A DNA stretch of 64,000 nt from Cephalotus follicularis (Eukaryota > Streptophyta > Magnoliopsida > Oxalidales > Cephalotaceae). A program made the translations under genes and the position numbers. Positions within the stretch are counted from its first letter, which is position 1. Every line of letters begins with the position of its first letter. A model generated the notes under the pieces. It was not told the origin of the DNA. It saw only the letters and a program-made list of their open reading frames with translations, and made no database searches. Shown here piece by piece: positions 10,911-24,100 of the stretch. The stretch lies in the NCBI GenBank assembly GCA_001972305.1, contig BDDD01000311.1:186001-250000 (forward strand). Direction: 5' to 3'.

Positions 10911-11610
10911 GAAAAAAAAAACGAGAAAACATGTTAATCTTCGTCCATAAACTCACAAAGAATATTAATGTATGAAACGAGAACTACAATCTATGTTATA
11001 TGGTCGCTTTGATGACTAAAGCCCCAAATTGCTATGTTGAGAATAAATGGAAAATGTGAACTAGCTAGGCCAACAATACAACTTAAGTGATTGGCTTCCC
11101 AATTATATGTCACTTCCCTAAATGCTTTTATAATAATATTGAGACATTGCATGCTGCAAGGAATAATTGTACTGGGGTCTCTAGGCCTCACTCTTTTTCT
11201 TTGTAGCATATCATATTCAATTCCAAACCAAACCATTCATGGAGTGAAAAAAAAACTTGATGGGCTAAATAACTCATTCTTGATATACAAATAGCCAGAT
11301 TTTAATATAGGAATGAGAATATAGTAGTGCTTCATAAGGAAAGACAAATGCATTCTTCTACTTTCACAAATGGGCATTGATGTTGACAGTTTAACTAGGA
11401 AAGTTCTTGAATATTGTTAGAAATTTAAAGACTTAGATATCAAATTACTACCTGAATTTCACACAAATATGCATTTATCTACATGAACTTCAAACTTAGT
11501 CACTTCACTGCTTGAATTTGACAAATTGAGACATTCAACTAACTCTTGTTAACTCCTGTTATCACACTATTAATTGAGCTGATAAACGTCACCGGAGCAC
11601 TCTTTATTAA

Positions 11611-11643
<33 letters not shown>

Positions 11644-13019
11644 ATAATAAACAAAAAAAACGATAGACAAGAGCGAGTAGTAGTACCCAGTTCCCAAATC
11701 ACTTGGCTCGCAATAGGCCGAGAGAGTGTGATGGAAAAAAAAAAAAAAAAAAAATTAACCCAATTTGTCACTGACTTGTTTAATCAGTCTTGACTTTCTT
11801 GTTTAATCTTCACTTTGCATTCTCTCTCTTTGCCTTGTCCATCAATAAAAACTTCTCTTTTATAAAAATGAAATAGCTATAATTATTCATTTTTTTTTGA
11901 TAAATTTAAATATATAGATTATCATAACAAACAATTAAATTTATAAAACGAATTATTTAAATGCTAGTTTAAAGAAAAAGAAATTATCACACACTTTTAA
12001 ATAAATGAACAGAAAACATTCTCATTACTTTTAAACACTAGTTATGAATCACCATTATTTTTCCATTTATAGCAAAGATCATTAATGAAATAGAGTCCCA
12101 ACTTTGTTGATTAAAACATTGGCTAAATTACTCTTGTGAGACTATAAGAGGGTTATATATTGTTGCCACCAAAACAAATGCAAGTGGCCCATGAAGGTAC
12201 CATGTTAACAAATACTTTTGTGACTATTATTAATTGGGTTTGGCTAATAAGTGTCCTAAGGGCATTGGTTAAGGAATAGAGAAAAAAACACATAATTTAA
12301 TACACTTTATGATATATGTTATGAGTTGTGCTCATTTTTATATGTCTATCTGTCCCTTCCTTAACAAATGCATTTAAAACACTTGTTAGTCAAACCCTTG
12401 TTAATTTATTAGAACCTACATAAGTTATAAAAAGTTAACTTTTGGAGTGAGAGGCTCCTGCCCTTCACTAGGAAACCTATGAGCTAGCCAACTACATCAT
12501 CGCCCAAAATATTGAGTAATTCTTTTGTGTACTTAGTGCAATACATTTATTTAATACTATGTAATCATATTAAATAAAATTTGTTGATAAAATAAAGGAA
12601 TAAATTGATAATTAATAATTACATAATTATGTAATATTAATTAAATATAGCACGTGACTTAACATCATATTAACCTTTCTAAAGAGGGAGTAGGAGTTAA
12701 TGGGCATTGCCATTCAGCCCATTACTTGACACAAATAAAAAAAGGTCCATGGCAATTTAGCCCATGGCAATGTTTGTGGCGAAGGTATGTACCAGCTGGT
12801 TGTGGGCCTTGTGGCCAACCTGCGGGCTATCTATATTCGAAATGGGTGGTCTATTAACAAGTTGAATTATGAGTAACATTGTATTTGCAAATTTGGAATT
12901 CAATTTTTTTACTTTGGGTATATGAAGTTTTTGTACCCTCCACGTATCCTACAAATGGACAGACAAATCATCTAATACGAAGAGATCAATTTTTTTTTTG
13001 TTGAATCTAAATCTCCAGT
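10911..13019. other. Intergenic, no gene recognised; A-tracts
   Basis: No coding region, tRNA or other RNA gene recognised. A 29-bp poly-A run begins at 11612 and is followed by ATA/A-rich repeats; a second A-run lies at 11735-11754. These could be tails of old retroposons, but no element body was recognised. A short hairpin-like stretch lies at about 12690-12780 (repeated 'ccatggcaa' and 'cccatggcaatg'). Confidence 0.45.
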
Positions 13020-13565
13020 TAGGGATGGCAATGAGACGGAGCGGGGCAGATTTTGCCATCCTCATCCCCATCCCGTTAAAGAGTGGGGCGGGGACGGAGC
13101 GGAGTTTCTTTTCTCTATGGTAGGGCGGGGCGGAGGCGGATACTACATTTCTTTGGCGGGGCAGGGGCGGGACGAGATGAAAAAATCTGTCTCCATCGAC
13201 CTCATCGTCATCTCTAACCTCATAGATGTACGAATTAAACACAACCATATGACTAGTAGTTTCTTTTATTCTCAAACTCACATATTAATATGTTTAAAGT
13301 TTAAGAAAAAAAAGATTATATGTATTTGTTATATATAAATACATATTACAATAATATTTTGAGAAGTTCATTTATTGATATATCATATATGAGATAAAAT
13401 ATATGTGATACAATATATAAAGACGCAGCGGGGCGGGACGGGGCGGAGCGAGAAAAACACTTGCTTTGTCCCCTTCCCATCCCCACCTGCTGGGCAGGGA
13501 TTCCCCACTCCATTTGAAACGGAGCAGAGCTGAGGGAGCGGAGGCGGGAAAAATTGCCGTCCCTA
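13020..13565. mobile_element. hAT-type MITE, TAGGGATGGCAAT ends, G+C-rich
   Basis: The ends are TAGGGATGGCAAT (13020-13032) and the inverse ATTGCCGTCCCTA (13553-13565). They are flanked by 8-bp duplications TCTCCAGT (13012-13019) and TCTCCAAT (13566-13573), one mismatch apart. The interior near both ends is rich in GGGGCGGG, in striking contrast to the AT-rich surroundings. An 8-bp duplication with TAGGG ends is typical of hAT elements. No transposase; the several open frames across it are artefacts of the G+C-rich repeats. Confidence 0.8.
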
Positions 13566-13713
13566 TCTCCAATGATGTGTTAGTTAATCAAGTAAAGCGT
13601 ATATGGGCCATATATTTCCCACTCTTGCAAGCCATTTTAGCCCAACCCAAACAAAAATGTTGTTGTCCCATTGATGCGGGCCTTGTGTGTACTCCCTCTT
13701 TGTCAATGACTAC

Positions 13714-13885
13714 GAATAATGCTACTAATGGTAAGGATTTTGAGAAGTGTGTAGCCAATGATTTGTCAGAATATGTGACTTTTTATGATGTTTTGATTTT
13801 TAATATAAAAAAAACTAATTATATTCTGACACATCGTTTACTACACACCTCCTAATCAAAATCTTTTTTGTTAATAGCATTACTC
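13714..13885. mobile_element. Short MITE, about 172 bp
   Basis: Long imperfect inverted repeats: 'gaataatgctactaatgg' on the left matches the inverse of 'ttaatagcattactc' on the right. Pairing continues through 'gattttgagaagtgtgtag' and the inverse 'ctacacacctcctaatcaa'. The centre is A-rich. No firm target duplication. The predicted hairpin covers almost the whole element. Confidence 0.6.
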
Positions 13886-15689
13886 ATGAATCTGTAGTTG
13901 CAAACAATGTCTTAAGGCAATAAGATAACTTGCTTCCTTCTCCACTAATGCTCACATCATGAGTTTTATTCTTCATGAATAATATTTATTGACTTAGGGA
14001 TCTACCCTATTGGGCAAATACAGTGAAGTGAAAAACAAATTATCCACAAGAGAAAAATAAAATTTACTCTTCTCCACTAATGCCCACATCATGAATATTA
14101 TTCTTCATGAATAATATTTATTGACTTAGGGATCCACCCTATTGGGCAAATACAGTAAAGTGAAAAACAAATTATCCACAAGAGGAAAATAAAGTTCACG
14201 CTGTCAACAAATTAATGTTAGTCAAGTTATACACAATTTTATTGGGTAGGATGCTTCAATACCCTCACTTAGAGAGGAGCTGGATCTAACTTTTTTATTG
14301 TGTCTTTATGATCGAGAAATTAAAAAAAAAACCTATGCTTTATAACTTAGGAATAATCCAAGAGAAATATACGGGTATGGTCAGTTATTTTAATTAAATT
14401 CTTGCAGGTCTTTTAATACTACAACTTCAGGTTGATTTGCTTGTTAATGTCCTAATATAAAAAATTAATAGGATTCTCAGAAAAGTTGGAGGTGCTTTTT
14501 AGGGACAACTTAAATTCTCTATATCAATGCTTCTAATTTTAATTATGACAGTGACAGTTGAGAGAGCCTTGTAGATTTAAGTGACAAACCAAAACTCTTG
14601 ACATCAACTAAATATAAAGTCCTCATAACTTCCACAACTCATATTCATTACTTCGTGCTTATTACAACCGTTAGCTTCTTAGTGAAAAAAATAATATTTA
14701 TGGGGACTATAAACCCAAGGATCACTTGATGCATTAAGTTCAACACCGTTAGCATATATAAATTGGTTGATTAATTCAATGACGACTTGACTTGAATAGC
14801 CATAAAATACAATAAATTTATGAGGAGGGTAAATACTAACAAGTTTTATTTAATACATATATGATGAGAATTTCAGGCTTTTTCGTTCATTTACGAATTA
14901 ATCCGAAAAAAAACATACACGAACATAATAAAAAAAATCACAAACAAGAGCGCAATAAAAAAAATCACAAACAAGAACACTATGATATGTGGTTTTGTCC
15001 AAATTGACCTACGTCTACGGAGAATTCATCAAGGGACATCTTCAATTCTTTATCGGTTACATCCTCACCATAATTCTCTCAACTCTTAGAGATTTCTGTT
15101 TCTATGTACTGTCCATTTCACAGTTACTTTAACATTGTATCTCTCACAACTCTTTTGGATTTTCAATCACATATATAATCATATATGTAAGAAAATTTGA
15201 ACCCTAAACAAAAGGGAAATTCTAATTCTAAACTATGATTACTTGCTGTACATGTAATGGACCTAATCCGACCTAAATACATTAAATCTTAGTAAACTGA
15301 ATACAAGATACAAACCCAATAATTTTCATATTGGCTTGAATTTTTTCAGTCATTCTGAAGCATCATTAGTTGTCTTCAACTTCTTCATGTCTATGTATGT
15401 TTGTCATATTCAAACCTTCATGACCCCACATCTCCATATAGGGTGTACACACCCTCGCCCGGGGTATCCCAGCTCAATATCATAATATGCGAAGTGGCTC
15501 CACATATCTCTTACGATCAGAGAGAACAATGCCACACTCAAAATCAGAAGCAAATATCACATGTTTCTTCCTCGATTTACATCCAACCTCTGGACGAACC
15601 ATCTCATATCCTCGTCCCTCAATTGTAGCACTTGTCTGGGATCTAACAGAACTTCCACTATTCTGAAAAGTCTCTACAAGTCTATACAG
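13886..15689. other. Intergenic with a 132-bp tandem duplication at 13939-14204
   Basis: Two head-to-tail copies of about 132 bp start at 'tccactaatg' 13941 and 14073. They run through 'cttagggatc.accctattggg' and 'caaattatccacaagag' with few differences. No gene is visible in the remainder. At 15400-15640 the minus strand can be read for some distance, but no family is recognised. Confidence 0.55.
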
Positions 15690-15955
15690 TTTTTTAATCC
15701 TTCCTTATAGTTTCACCGATGTTTTTTTGTTGACCATCATGATTCTATCTTCAATAGTACACTTGTATCCTCTTGAATCTAGAGTACTCAGCGAAATCAG
15801 ATTATTCCTTAGATCTGACACATGTCAAACGTCAGCAAAAGTCATCACGACTCCATCTAACATGTCAATCCGTACTGACTCAATCCCAATAACCTTACAC
15901 TCCGTATAATTTTCCATCTTGATCGTACCATTATTGCAAGTCTGATACGTGCTTC
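15690..15955 (-). pseudogene. Ty1/copia polyprotein scrap (gag-preintegrase region)
   Basis: Read on the minus strand, the sequence gives a block like the region between the copia protease and integrase. It has a 'MLDGVVMTFADV' then 'VSDLRNNLISLSTLDSRGYK' pattern, matching the family's usual 'HDGxxRTLxxVxHVPxLxxNLISLGxLD' layout. The frame breaks soon afterwards. No LTRs belonging to it were found. It ends where the CACTA-like end (15975-16179) begins, so it may have been a target for that insertion. Confidence 0.55.
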
Positions 15956-15974
15956 CCTGATTGCACACATGTGT

Positions 15975-16179
15975 TAATTAGTGACGGACTATGGTCCATC
16001 ACTGATAGTTGGAAACAAAATGAGGCCTAGCTCTAATCCGTCACTAATCAGTGACCAAATTTTACTTTTGTCACAAACCATTTAACGACAATAAATTCTA
16101 AAACGGATAGATTACATTACGAAGTTTAACGATTTGTGACGAAAATTTTCTGTCACATATTGGGTGCTTTTTAGTAGTG
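15975..16179. mobile_element. CACTA-like terminus with GTGACGGA repeats
   Basis: The right end at 16168-16179 reads TTTTTAGTAGTG, the same terminal signature as at 2143-2155. The preceding 190 bp contain repeated 'ttagtgacgga' and inverse 'tccgtcactaa' motifs and a 'tttgtgacgaaa' motif, typical of CACTA subterminal regions. No left terminus or transposase is visible, so this is a truncated end or a short non-autonomous copy. Confidence 0.6.
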
Positions 16180-18800
16180 TGTGTCATACTATACATGTGT
16201 AAGACTTTGAACATAAAATTCCTAGCAATGAGCGATAATTTGTATCAGATCATTATTATCATGAATGTAAATCAATAATATGGTTGAATGGTAGGTTTAA
16301 TAAAGTTAAATAAATATTTTCTCATACCATTAGTACGATGAACCTAAGTTCGCTACAAGATAAATAACTAAAATATGTAGCAGCATGAAATGTGCATTGT
16401 TTTTATTGAAGAATTTGATCAACTTTAATCCTTGCAATAATATTTCAGCTTAAGAATCCAAATTTTGTGGAAGCCACTTTTGGTGAGGTTACTATAGGAG
16501 ATCAAACTTTGAGCAGACATAGAGCATGAGAATTTGATCAGACAAAGAAATCAGCTTCTTATGTCATGTCAATAACAAAATAGTGCCTCGCTTTCCAACA
16601 ATGCAAAGCAGAAATGGGAAATAGGATACGGTTTTTCTCCATTTTAGAAGAGTCTAATGCATTGATCAACGTACATTTGTGTTAATTTTTTCGATATCAA
16701 GAAAATTTGTACTAAATTTTTTGTCAGTTTCTCTTAGAAATCCAAATTCTGAAACATGACTATTATTACTACGAGTAGAAGACTTTGAGGAAGAATGCTA
16801 GAGAAAAATAGTGCGTTTAGCACAAAAAGCAGTATGGGGTTTGGGCAAGTGCTTTTGGGCCTGCATTGAAACTGCAACTTTAAAAGTGTCATTGGTTGGT
16901 GGGTGTCTTTGCTTCATATATATAGAGCTGGTGCATGATAGTTTGTCACTCATGATAGTACTGTATTAAGTGTAAAAGAAATAATATGAAATCCAGCTCA
17001 TTGTTCTCAAAGAGTGATAGGACCCCACGTGGAGAGTTCTGCCAGTTCACGGACTTGTGCAGTACTCATAAAAACTATAGGTCCTTATAGCTGTCTCCTC
17101 AGACCTTAATGCTGTCAAGCAAAGATAATGACATGTTTCTTTCTTCTTTTTTTTTTTTTTTTCTTTTTTTTTATTGGATGTAAAAGTGATCCTATTTATT
17201 TGTTTTGTGTTGTGTTTGATCGTGTTTAATAAATTAATTCAAATATGAAATGAAATCAAGTTTAATGATTTGGTCATAATATAATCCGAATACATTTAAT
17301 TTAATTTTATTTAAACTAATATAATATCGTGTTCTGATAATAATAATAACTGACACATTTAATTAAATATGTAATTACGTGAAGGATTTTTTAGCGTGTC
17401 ATTCTCTCACATATTTTTATAATGAATGAATATCTTGTGTAAAACTTTATAATTTTCAGTATCTTTCATCGAATAATTTAAAAAAAATTAATAAAATCAT
17501 CGAATCATTTCCAATCGATGATGATGATGAACTATGAAAATTTTTATAAGAGATATGAATGAATCCTGTCCCGTGACGAGATTATAAATTTACTATGGAC
17601 AAGAATTTCTTAATTGCTTATGTGCCTGATAAAACAAAAATGTTGTCGCTAAAGCCATATGGTGATTAAAATCAAGCTTTACAACATGGAAACCACAAAC
17701 GCAAGTTAATGTTGTTCCAATTAGGAACGTGGGAGAATCGAAGAAGTCATATTCTTAATATCCTATGGACTGGCTCTTTCGTGGGGTTAACGACAATATA
17801 GTGGTCTTCCATTAAGATATATTACTTCTTTATGGACTTGACATTGGGTTAATTTAATGTGATTGATAACTAGGGAATGATCAGATGGTGATGGTTACAT
17901 ACAATTCTATAGTTTGATTTTGTTAATTCATTGTAGCCTCTCATATGGCTTAGCTGCACATGAATTTTATTGACATAGATGAATTACAAGAACATCTCAG
18001 ATAATTAATAACTTGAAAATTATTTAAAGTATTTTTTAAATTAGATTTTTTTTTAAAAAAATTGACATAAATTTTTTAAATAATATAATATTATAATAAA
18101 ATTATAATAATTAAATAATCTTATAAATCAAATAAATTTATATTTATACATATTTTAATATGTCATGTATGATCCATAATATTAAAAGGGATAGTTTTCG
18201 TGATCCTAACTGTTATATTAATTTTTTGCTGTTTGGAAGTTGGCCTTGTAACAGCTATGATTGGATGAAATAGACACGTGGGGTCATGTGGGAATATGTC
18301 ATCACCATAGAGCAAAATTTAGTACGTTAGTCTCTACATGCATGCCTACATGTAAAGGCAAACTGCCTGTTATCTTTATTTAATTTATTTATAGTATAAA
18401 AAACTTAATATATCAAATAGAAAACACATTACACTTTACATTGACAAACTAATAAAATATGAGAATGTAATAATACGAAGTGGTTTGTTAACGTAGCTGT
18501 TCCTTGACCCTAAGACTAATTTCAGGGTGACAACTAAGTGCAATATTTCAACCCTAATTACACTCTAATTATTTTATCATAATTAATATTAACATGTCTC
18601 ACTTATCTTAGATCATCAGTTAAGTATAAAATATTTATTTACTATATATATATATATATATTATAAGGTTTCTCTTTCTCACAAATATGTTTTTGAGATT
18701 AGACAATAAGTCTATTCAAAGACTAAACTTTTTAATTTGTTATCTTATCTTAAATCATTCAATAGGATGTATACCAAACCTATACAACTATTATAAACAA
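16180..18800. other. Intergenic, no gene recognised
   Basis: No coding or RNA gene supported. AT content is very high around 18000-18150 and 18400-18670, including a TA microsatellite near 18643-18662. A CACGTGG (G-box like) sequence occurs at about 17023, but no downstream transcription unit was recognised, so I assign it no function. Confidence 0.45.
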
Positions 18801-19140
18801 GCTATGAATATCATGTATCTTTGTAGCCGAGAGTAGGGCCTTCCTAAGGACAGGTTTTGGGGGGTCTCATAAGAGATCTGGCTCCACCGTCATTTTTTTT
18901 TTTGAAAAATATACATATTTTTAAGAATTTTTTTAGTTCTATGTATTGGCCTCCTATTATATGCAAGCTATGGATATCACGTGTCTTTGTAACCGAGAGT
19001 GGAGCGCCTCTAAAGACGGATTTAGGGAGGGCGGGCAGGGACCTGGCCGCACCATTGGTTTCTTTTTTTTTTTTTGAAAATTATACATATTTTTAAGAAT
19101 TTTTTTAGTCCTATGTATTAACCCCTTCGTAATTTTTTTT
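18801..19140. repeat. Tandem repeat, two copies of about 166 bp
   Basis: The copies start at 'gctatgaatatca' (18801) and 'gctatggatatca' (18967). They share 'tctttgta.ccgagagt', 'gaaaa.tatacatattttta' and 'gaatttttttagt'. The downstream 'gtccctgggcccctgacccc' near 19182 resembles sequence found near the ends of old hAT-like elements, so the array may be part of one. Confidence 0.55.
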
Positions 19141-19565
19141 TTAAAACTTTGATCTCCCTATTTCTAACTTTTTTGATTCGTCCCTGGGCCCCTGACCCCC
19201 TCCCACAATTTCGAATGAAAGGTTATAGAATGGAGTATCACAAAATCAACTACAATTCTTACTTGTTGCTTGAAAAAAAAAAAAAAAATCTTCCAATCTA
19301 ATGATGATAAGAGATCCTATTACCCCATTATAATCGACAGATAGGCCCCAACATATATACAAATGTTTTTACATCTAATTTCAGTCGCAATATTAAATTA
19401 ACTTAGGTTCGTTTGGTTGTTATTATATATGCTTATGTGGTAACGAAGAACTAATATTATTGGTTCAATTAACCCCAAACTAGACAAAGCCTTACAGTAA
19501 ATGAACAAGCAACTCATATATTGTGCTAGTTAAGATGAATATATATATATTTTGTGCAGTTAAAA

Positions 19566-20538
19566 TGCAAACTTGTTATCTGAACTTTGTTGCTTTGGTT
19601 ATGTTGCTACTTGAATTTTGAAATTGATTATCTGAGTACTGAAACTTTAAGAAATTGATCTTGCAGCTACTTGAATTTTACTATTTTGGTTATGTAGTTA
19701 CTTGAATTTTGAAACTAATTATTTGAGTAACTTTTAGAAATTGGTTATCTAACTACCTGAATTTTACTACTTTAGTTATGTACATATTTGAACTTTAAAA
19801 CTGATTATTTGGGTACTTAAACTTTGAGAAATTGATCAAGGGGCAAATTGACCCATAAATTTACTGACGTAAAATTATAATGTGACATGAATTGATATTA
19901 AAGGATCATGATTAGAATGTTGATGTGTAACTCTTGGTCACATGATGACGTGTCACACTCTGATTGGTCAAAAAACATTTAGGGTTTAGAAATTTTTTAT
20001 TTAAGGTATATTTAAGAGATATGTGAAGCTTTATATAGACGAAATAGTTGTTTGTTAATTGGTGAGAACGGTGCATTGTTTTCTTTTTAATTTTGTTATT
20101 TTTTCTCAATAAATTTCAGCTTTTTTTAATTTTAAATATAATAAATATTTTTAGACCAATTAAAGTGTGGTACGTCAACATGTTGACCAAGACTTACATA
20201 TCAACCTGCTGATCATTATTATTAATATTATTTTATGCCACATCATTTTACGTTAGTAAATTTATGAGCTAATTTATTCCTTCATCAATTTCTCAAAGTT
20301 TAATTACTTAAATAATCATTTTTTAAAATAGCAAAGTTTAAGTAGTTAGATGACCAAAATTTTAAAAGGTTTGAGTAACCAAATAATCGTTTTTAAAGTT
20401 CAAATAACTATACGAATAAAATAGCAAAGCTGAGGTAGCTAAATGACCAAATTTTTAAAGTTCGAATATCTAAATAATCAACTTTAAAATTCATATAACA
20501 AATAAACAATACAGTAAAGTTTAGATAATAAATTTACA
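19566..20538. mobile_element. Long foldback (inverted-repeat) element, 973 bp
   Basis: The left arm (19566-19887) and right arm (20236-20538) are imperfect inverted copies. 'tgcaaacttgttatctgaac' at the left end matches the inverse of the right end. 'aaactttgagaaattgatca' (near 19817) matches the inverse of 'tcatcaatttctcaaagttt' (near 20282). 'aatttactgacgtaaaat' matches the inverse of 'attttacgttagtaaattta'. Pairing continues weakly into the spacer ('ttggtca' and its inverse). Inside each arm a unit of about 70-90 bp ('ctacttgaattttgaaattg') is itself repeated. This is the look of a MULE-like or foldback MITE. It ends about 590 bp before the RRM start codon. Confidence 0.7.
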
Positions 20539-21127
20539 ATTTGAGTTATTTATTTATTATTTGTGGCGGTAAACCAAAACACAACATTGAGAAAAAAAAA
20601 AAAACACAACAAATATAAAGAGAAGATGAGTGGATTATTGATTGGAGGGTTGGAGAGTAAATTAATCAAGGGACAGAGATCGAGGACAGACTCAAGTATG
20701 CCTATGTGACGCATCCCTCTCTCTCTCTCTCTCACTCGATATTTCTATTTACAAGACCACCCCTCTCTCTCTCTCTCTCACTCTCTCTCCTCTTATAGAC
20801 AGCACAGAAGAGTTTGCAGTTGTCGGGTCTCTCTCTTTCTCTCTCTCCCTCGCCACCATTTTTGTCCTCTCTTTTAATTAACCAAGTCATTTTTTTCTTC
20901 TTCAAAAACCACATGAACTACTTCCATCTCTTGCTCACTCTGTCTCAAAATTCAAACGGTGGTTTTGTTGATAGAAGTGGGATTCAGCTTTAGTCAAATA
21001 TAGAGCAGAATGCAAAGAAAATGAAGTGGAAGAGGAGATACAACAGCTGTTTATACTATGTGATACACCAAGAGTTTATGCATTGATAAGGATACCTATA
21101 TTTAGTCCTTTCTGACTTTTATATGCC
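20539..21127 (+). promoter_or_regulatory. Promoter and 5' UTR region of the RRM gene, CT-rich
   Basis: Between the foldback and the start codon lie three CT-dinucleotide tracts (about 20717-20733, 20764-20789 and 20829-20848). These are typical of plant core-promoter or 5' UTR pyrimidine patches. No clear TATA box stands out, and the transcription start cannot be fixed. No upstream gene shares this region. Confidence 0.45.
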
Positions 21128-24100
21128 ATGGCTCATCCATATTATCGATCACAGTTTGGTGACACAACGTTTACTAAAGTGTTTGTTGGAGGTTTAGCTT
21201 GGGAGACGCCCACAGATGAAATGCGTAGGCATTTTGAGCAATTTGGAGAGATTCTTGAAGCTGTTATAATTACTGATAATCATACAGGGAAATCTAAAGG
21301 ATATGGATTTGTAAGTTTGTTTTTATCACTATATTATAATGTCTAAGCTATTTACATGTATAATACATAATGATCAATAAATTATAGGTGACTTTTCGTG
21401 ATCCGGATTCAGCAAGAAGGGCTTGTATTGATCCTAATCCAGTGATTGATGGTAGAAGAGCAAATTGTAACATCGCTTCGCTTGGACGGCCTAGACCCCC
21501 ACCTCCTCGAGGTACATTTTTGTTTTAATGTATTGTTGAAAAGTGAAAATGAGACTAATCATTTCATAAAAGATAATCATTGTTATTGTCATCGAGCTAC
21601 ATTATTTATACACTTATCATAGGGTTAAATTATTTACTTTTGTATGCTAAATTTGTTGTTAATATAGGAAGAAATCAAGGTGGCAATCCTTATCAGGGAA
21701 CCGGACCACAGGGTGTGCCATTACCACCACCGCCACCTCCTGTCCTCTATCCACCATACGGGTGAGTTTTCTTCTCGATATATATGACTCAAGCTGGTGA
21801 ATTGTCCATTTCGTACAATTACTACACAAGTCTCAAGCTAGTGAAATGTCCAAATTTCTTGTAGGAAATGGTCCATACCTCGAAAGTGGCATTGGCATGA
21901 AAGTGTTTTAATGTTCTGGTATTTTTTTTTTTAACAGTTGGTATATATCGTCTTGTACCTTATTGAGCACATATATAAGTGTCATGGTAACGTGTTTGCA
22001 CCAATTTAAAAAAAAAAAAAAGAAGATAAAAGAGACGACTTGGAAATCGAGAGGGTTGAGTTGAGTTGCCCACTTGGGTGGCATTATAATATAAGCAGAT
22101 TCTGCACTTTTTTCTTTTCTTAATATTTTTTTCTTAATATTTTTATACATATTACTCGCAAAATAGGTGTGACATCCACTTTTATATATATATATATATA
22201 TATATATCAACAAATTGGCGGCTTAGAAGTACATAATTAAAACTCTAAAAGATGGATAAAATATAATATTTTTAACTATTATTCCTCCAAAACAAAGTAT
22301 TTTTTTCTTTTAAAAACTAATAGACAGAGTTGGACGATATATATATATATACGACTTTGTACAAAGGGATAGATGGCCCTAGTTTAAAAGATATTTTTGG
22401 CAAAAAGTAACTATATACGATTCCTAAAATGTTGTTAAAAATATTAATTTTTATCATACTATTTTGAGGTGTAGGGCCTCTAAAAAATAAGTGGTACATT
22501 AACATTTTCTCATTATGTTTTTTAGTTTATGGTCTAGTTTTTCTTGGAACACTATCCAATCAGATTTTCTCGGGAAAAGAAAAATAAAGCTTGTTTTTCA
22601 CTTTGTCAACACTTGAAAAAAGAAAAGAAGAAGAAGAAGCTAGTAATATTCTAAACTACAATAGTTCTATGAGTTTTTTCTCTTACTTTTATATCTCTGT
22701 TGAGATGCTTTTCATGATAGATTGATTTAGGTATACAACTAAGAAAATACTCTTAACTACTAAAATTGGAGGCACTAAAATTCGTCTCCACTCCCTTAGC
22801 TTACTTTATATGCCCTTAATGCTCAAAATGAAGAGAAAACTTGATCTTATATGACATGAGATTTAATCTGAATAATTATATAGTATTAAAACACTTGATA
22901 ATTAAAGTCAATCATATTTTACAATATTCTAATTTAAAAGGGTCACATGTGACTCTTTTATTAGTTTTCAAATGCATCTAAATTGGACACTAGGACTTAC
23001 ATGCACGGGTCAAACACGTACAACAATTTGTTAACATAAAACCTTAAAATTTTTACATATTCATGTTCGTTGCTTGCTGGCTTATAGTCGAATTAAGCAT
23101 GTTAATTTACTATGTGATTTTAGATGATCTATGCGCTAACTCAATAATATATATGCTAGTTTCCTATAATTGAGGTAGAATATGATCATTATGTTTATTA
23201 TTTAATTTTAGTACTAGCCATAACCCACGTAATCGTTGGTAAGAGTTTCTATCGTGGTAGGACCTTATGGTAGCCTTATAAATAAATTCATCATGCTTCC
23301 AATCCTCAACTAGAGAATTAAGTATACACATATATAGTTATAGTCACTTATAGATATTGCCGATTTGCTTCTAATAAGTTAAATGGATATAATATTGAAT
23401 TTCAATTGTACTTTCCTGATATCATAAAATTTAATTTCTTTTGCAGGTACCCAACTTACTCTCCTGATTATGGTTACCACCAAGTTAATGTTCCTCCCTC
23501 TCTCTCTATTGTATATGGATATGTTGATTTATATTGTTTATTTTGCAATATGAGGAATATTGACATAGGTTTATGAAGTTGGTGATGTAATTATTGAATG
23601 TGAATGTTTAGGCTGTTTACAACCCACAAGTTCAACAACCACAATACTATCATCAAATGTATGGAACATCATCAACCACCATGAGCTCTCCATATTACTA
23701 TGGGTACTCCTTGCAAGCACCAAGGGGAACATATGCTGCTGCACCCCAACCGCAACGCCTACCTGGACCTTCCTATCTTTACTACCCTGCCCAATTAGAG
23801 GGGTCCTTCTCCACATATCTTCCTCCTCCCTTTCAACCTTCTAGACATCCTTTATCCTCCTCCACTGGTAACTACCTTTCACCTTTCTTTTTTCTTTAGA
23901 TAAAATTTCCATACATGTGCATGTGGTAATATAGTATAGTGTGCATTGCCTTCCTCCACATATACACACAGTGAGAGTACAGGAGGGATTACATTACATA
24001 TATATCTTAGGGCATGTAGTTGAAAGGATGCATATGCGCTATTGGGGCCACATGGGCAACCTCAAGCATATGAATGACCTGTCTGGTTATTGCCGGACCC

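Noticed and set aside
13466..13855. 129-codon plus-strand open frame
   Set aside because: It starts in a hAT MITE and ends in a second MITE; no conserved domain.
15401..15628. Plus-strand open frame next to the copia scrap
   Set aside because: The copia remnant reads on the minus strand; the plus-strand frame shows no family features.
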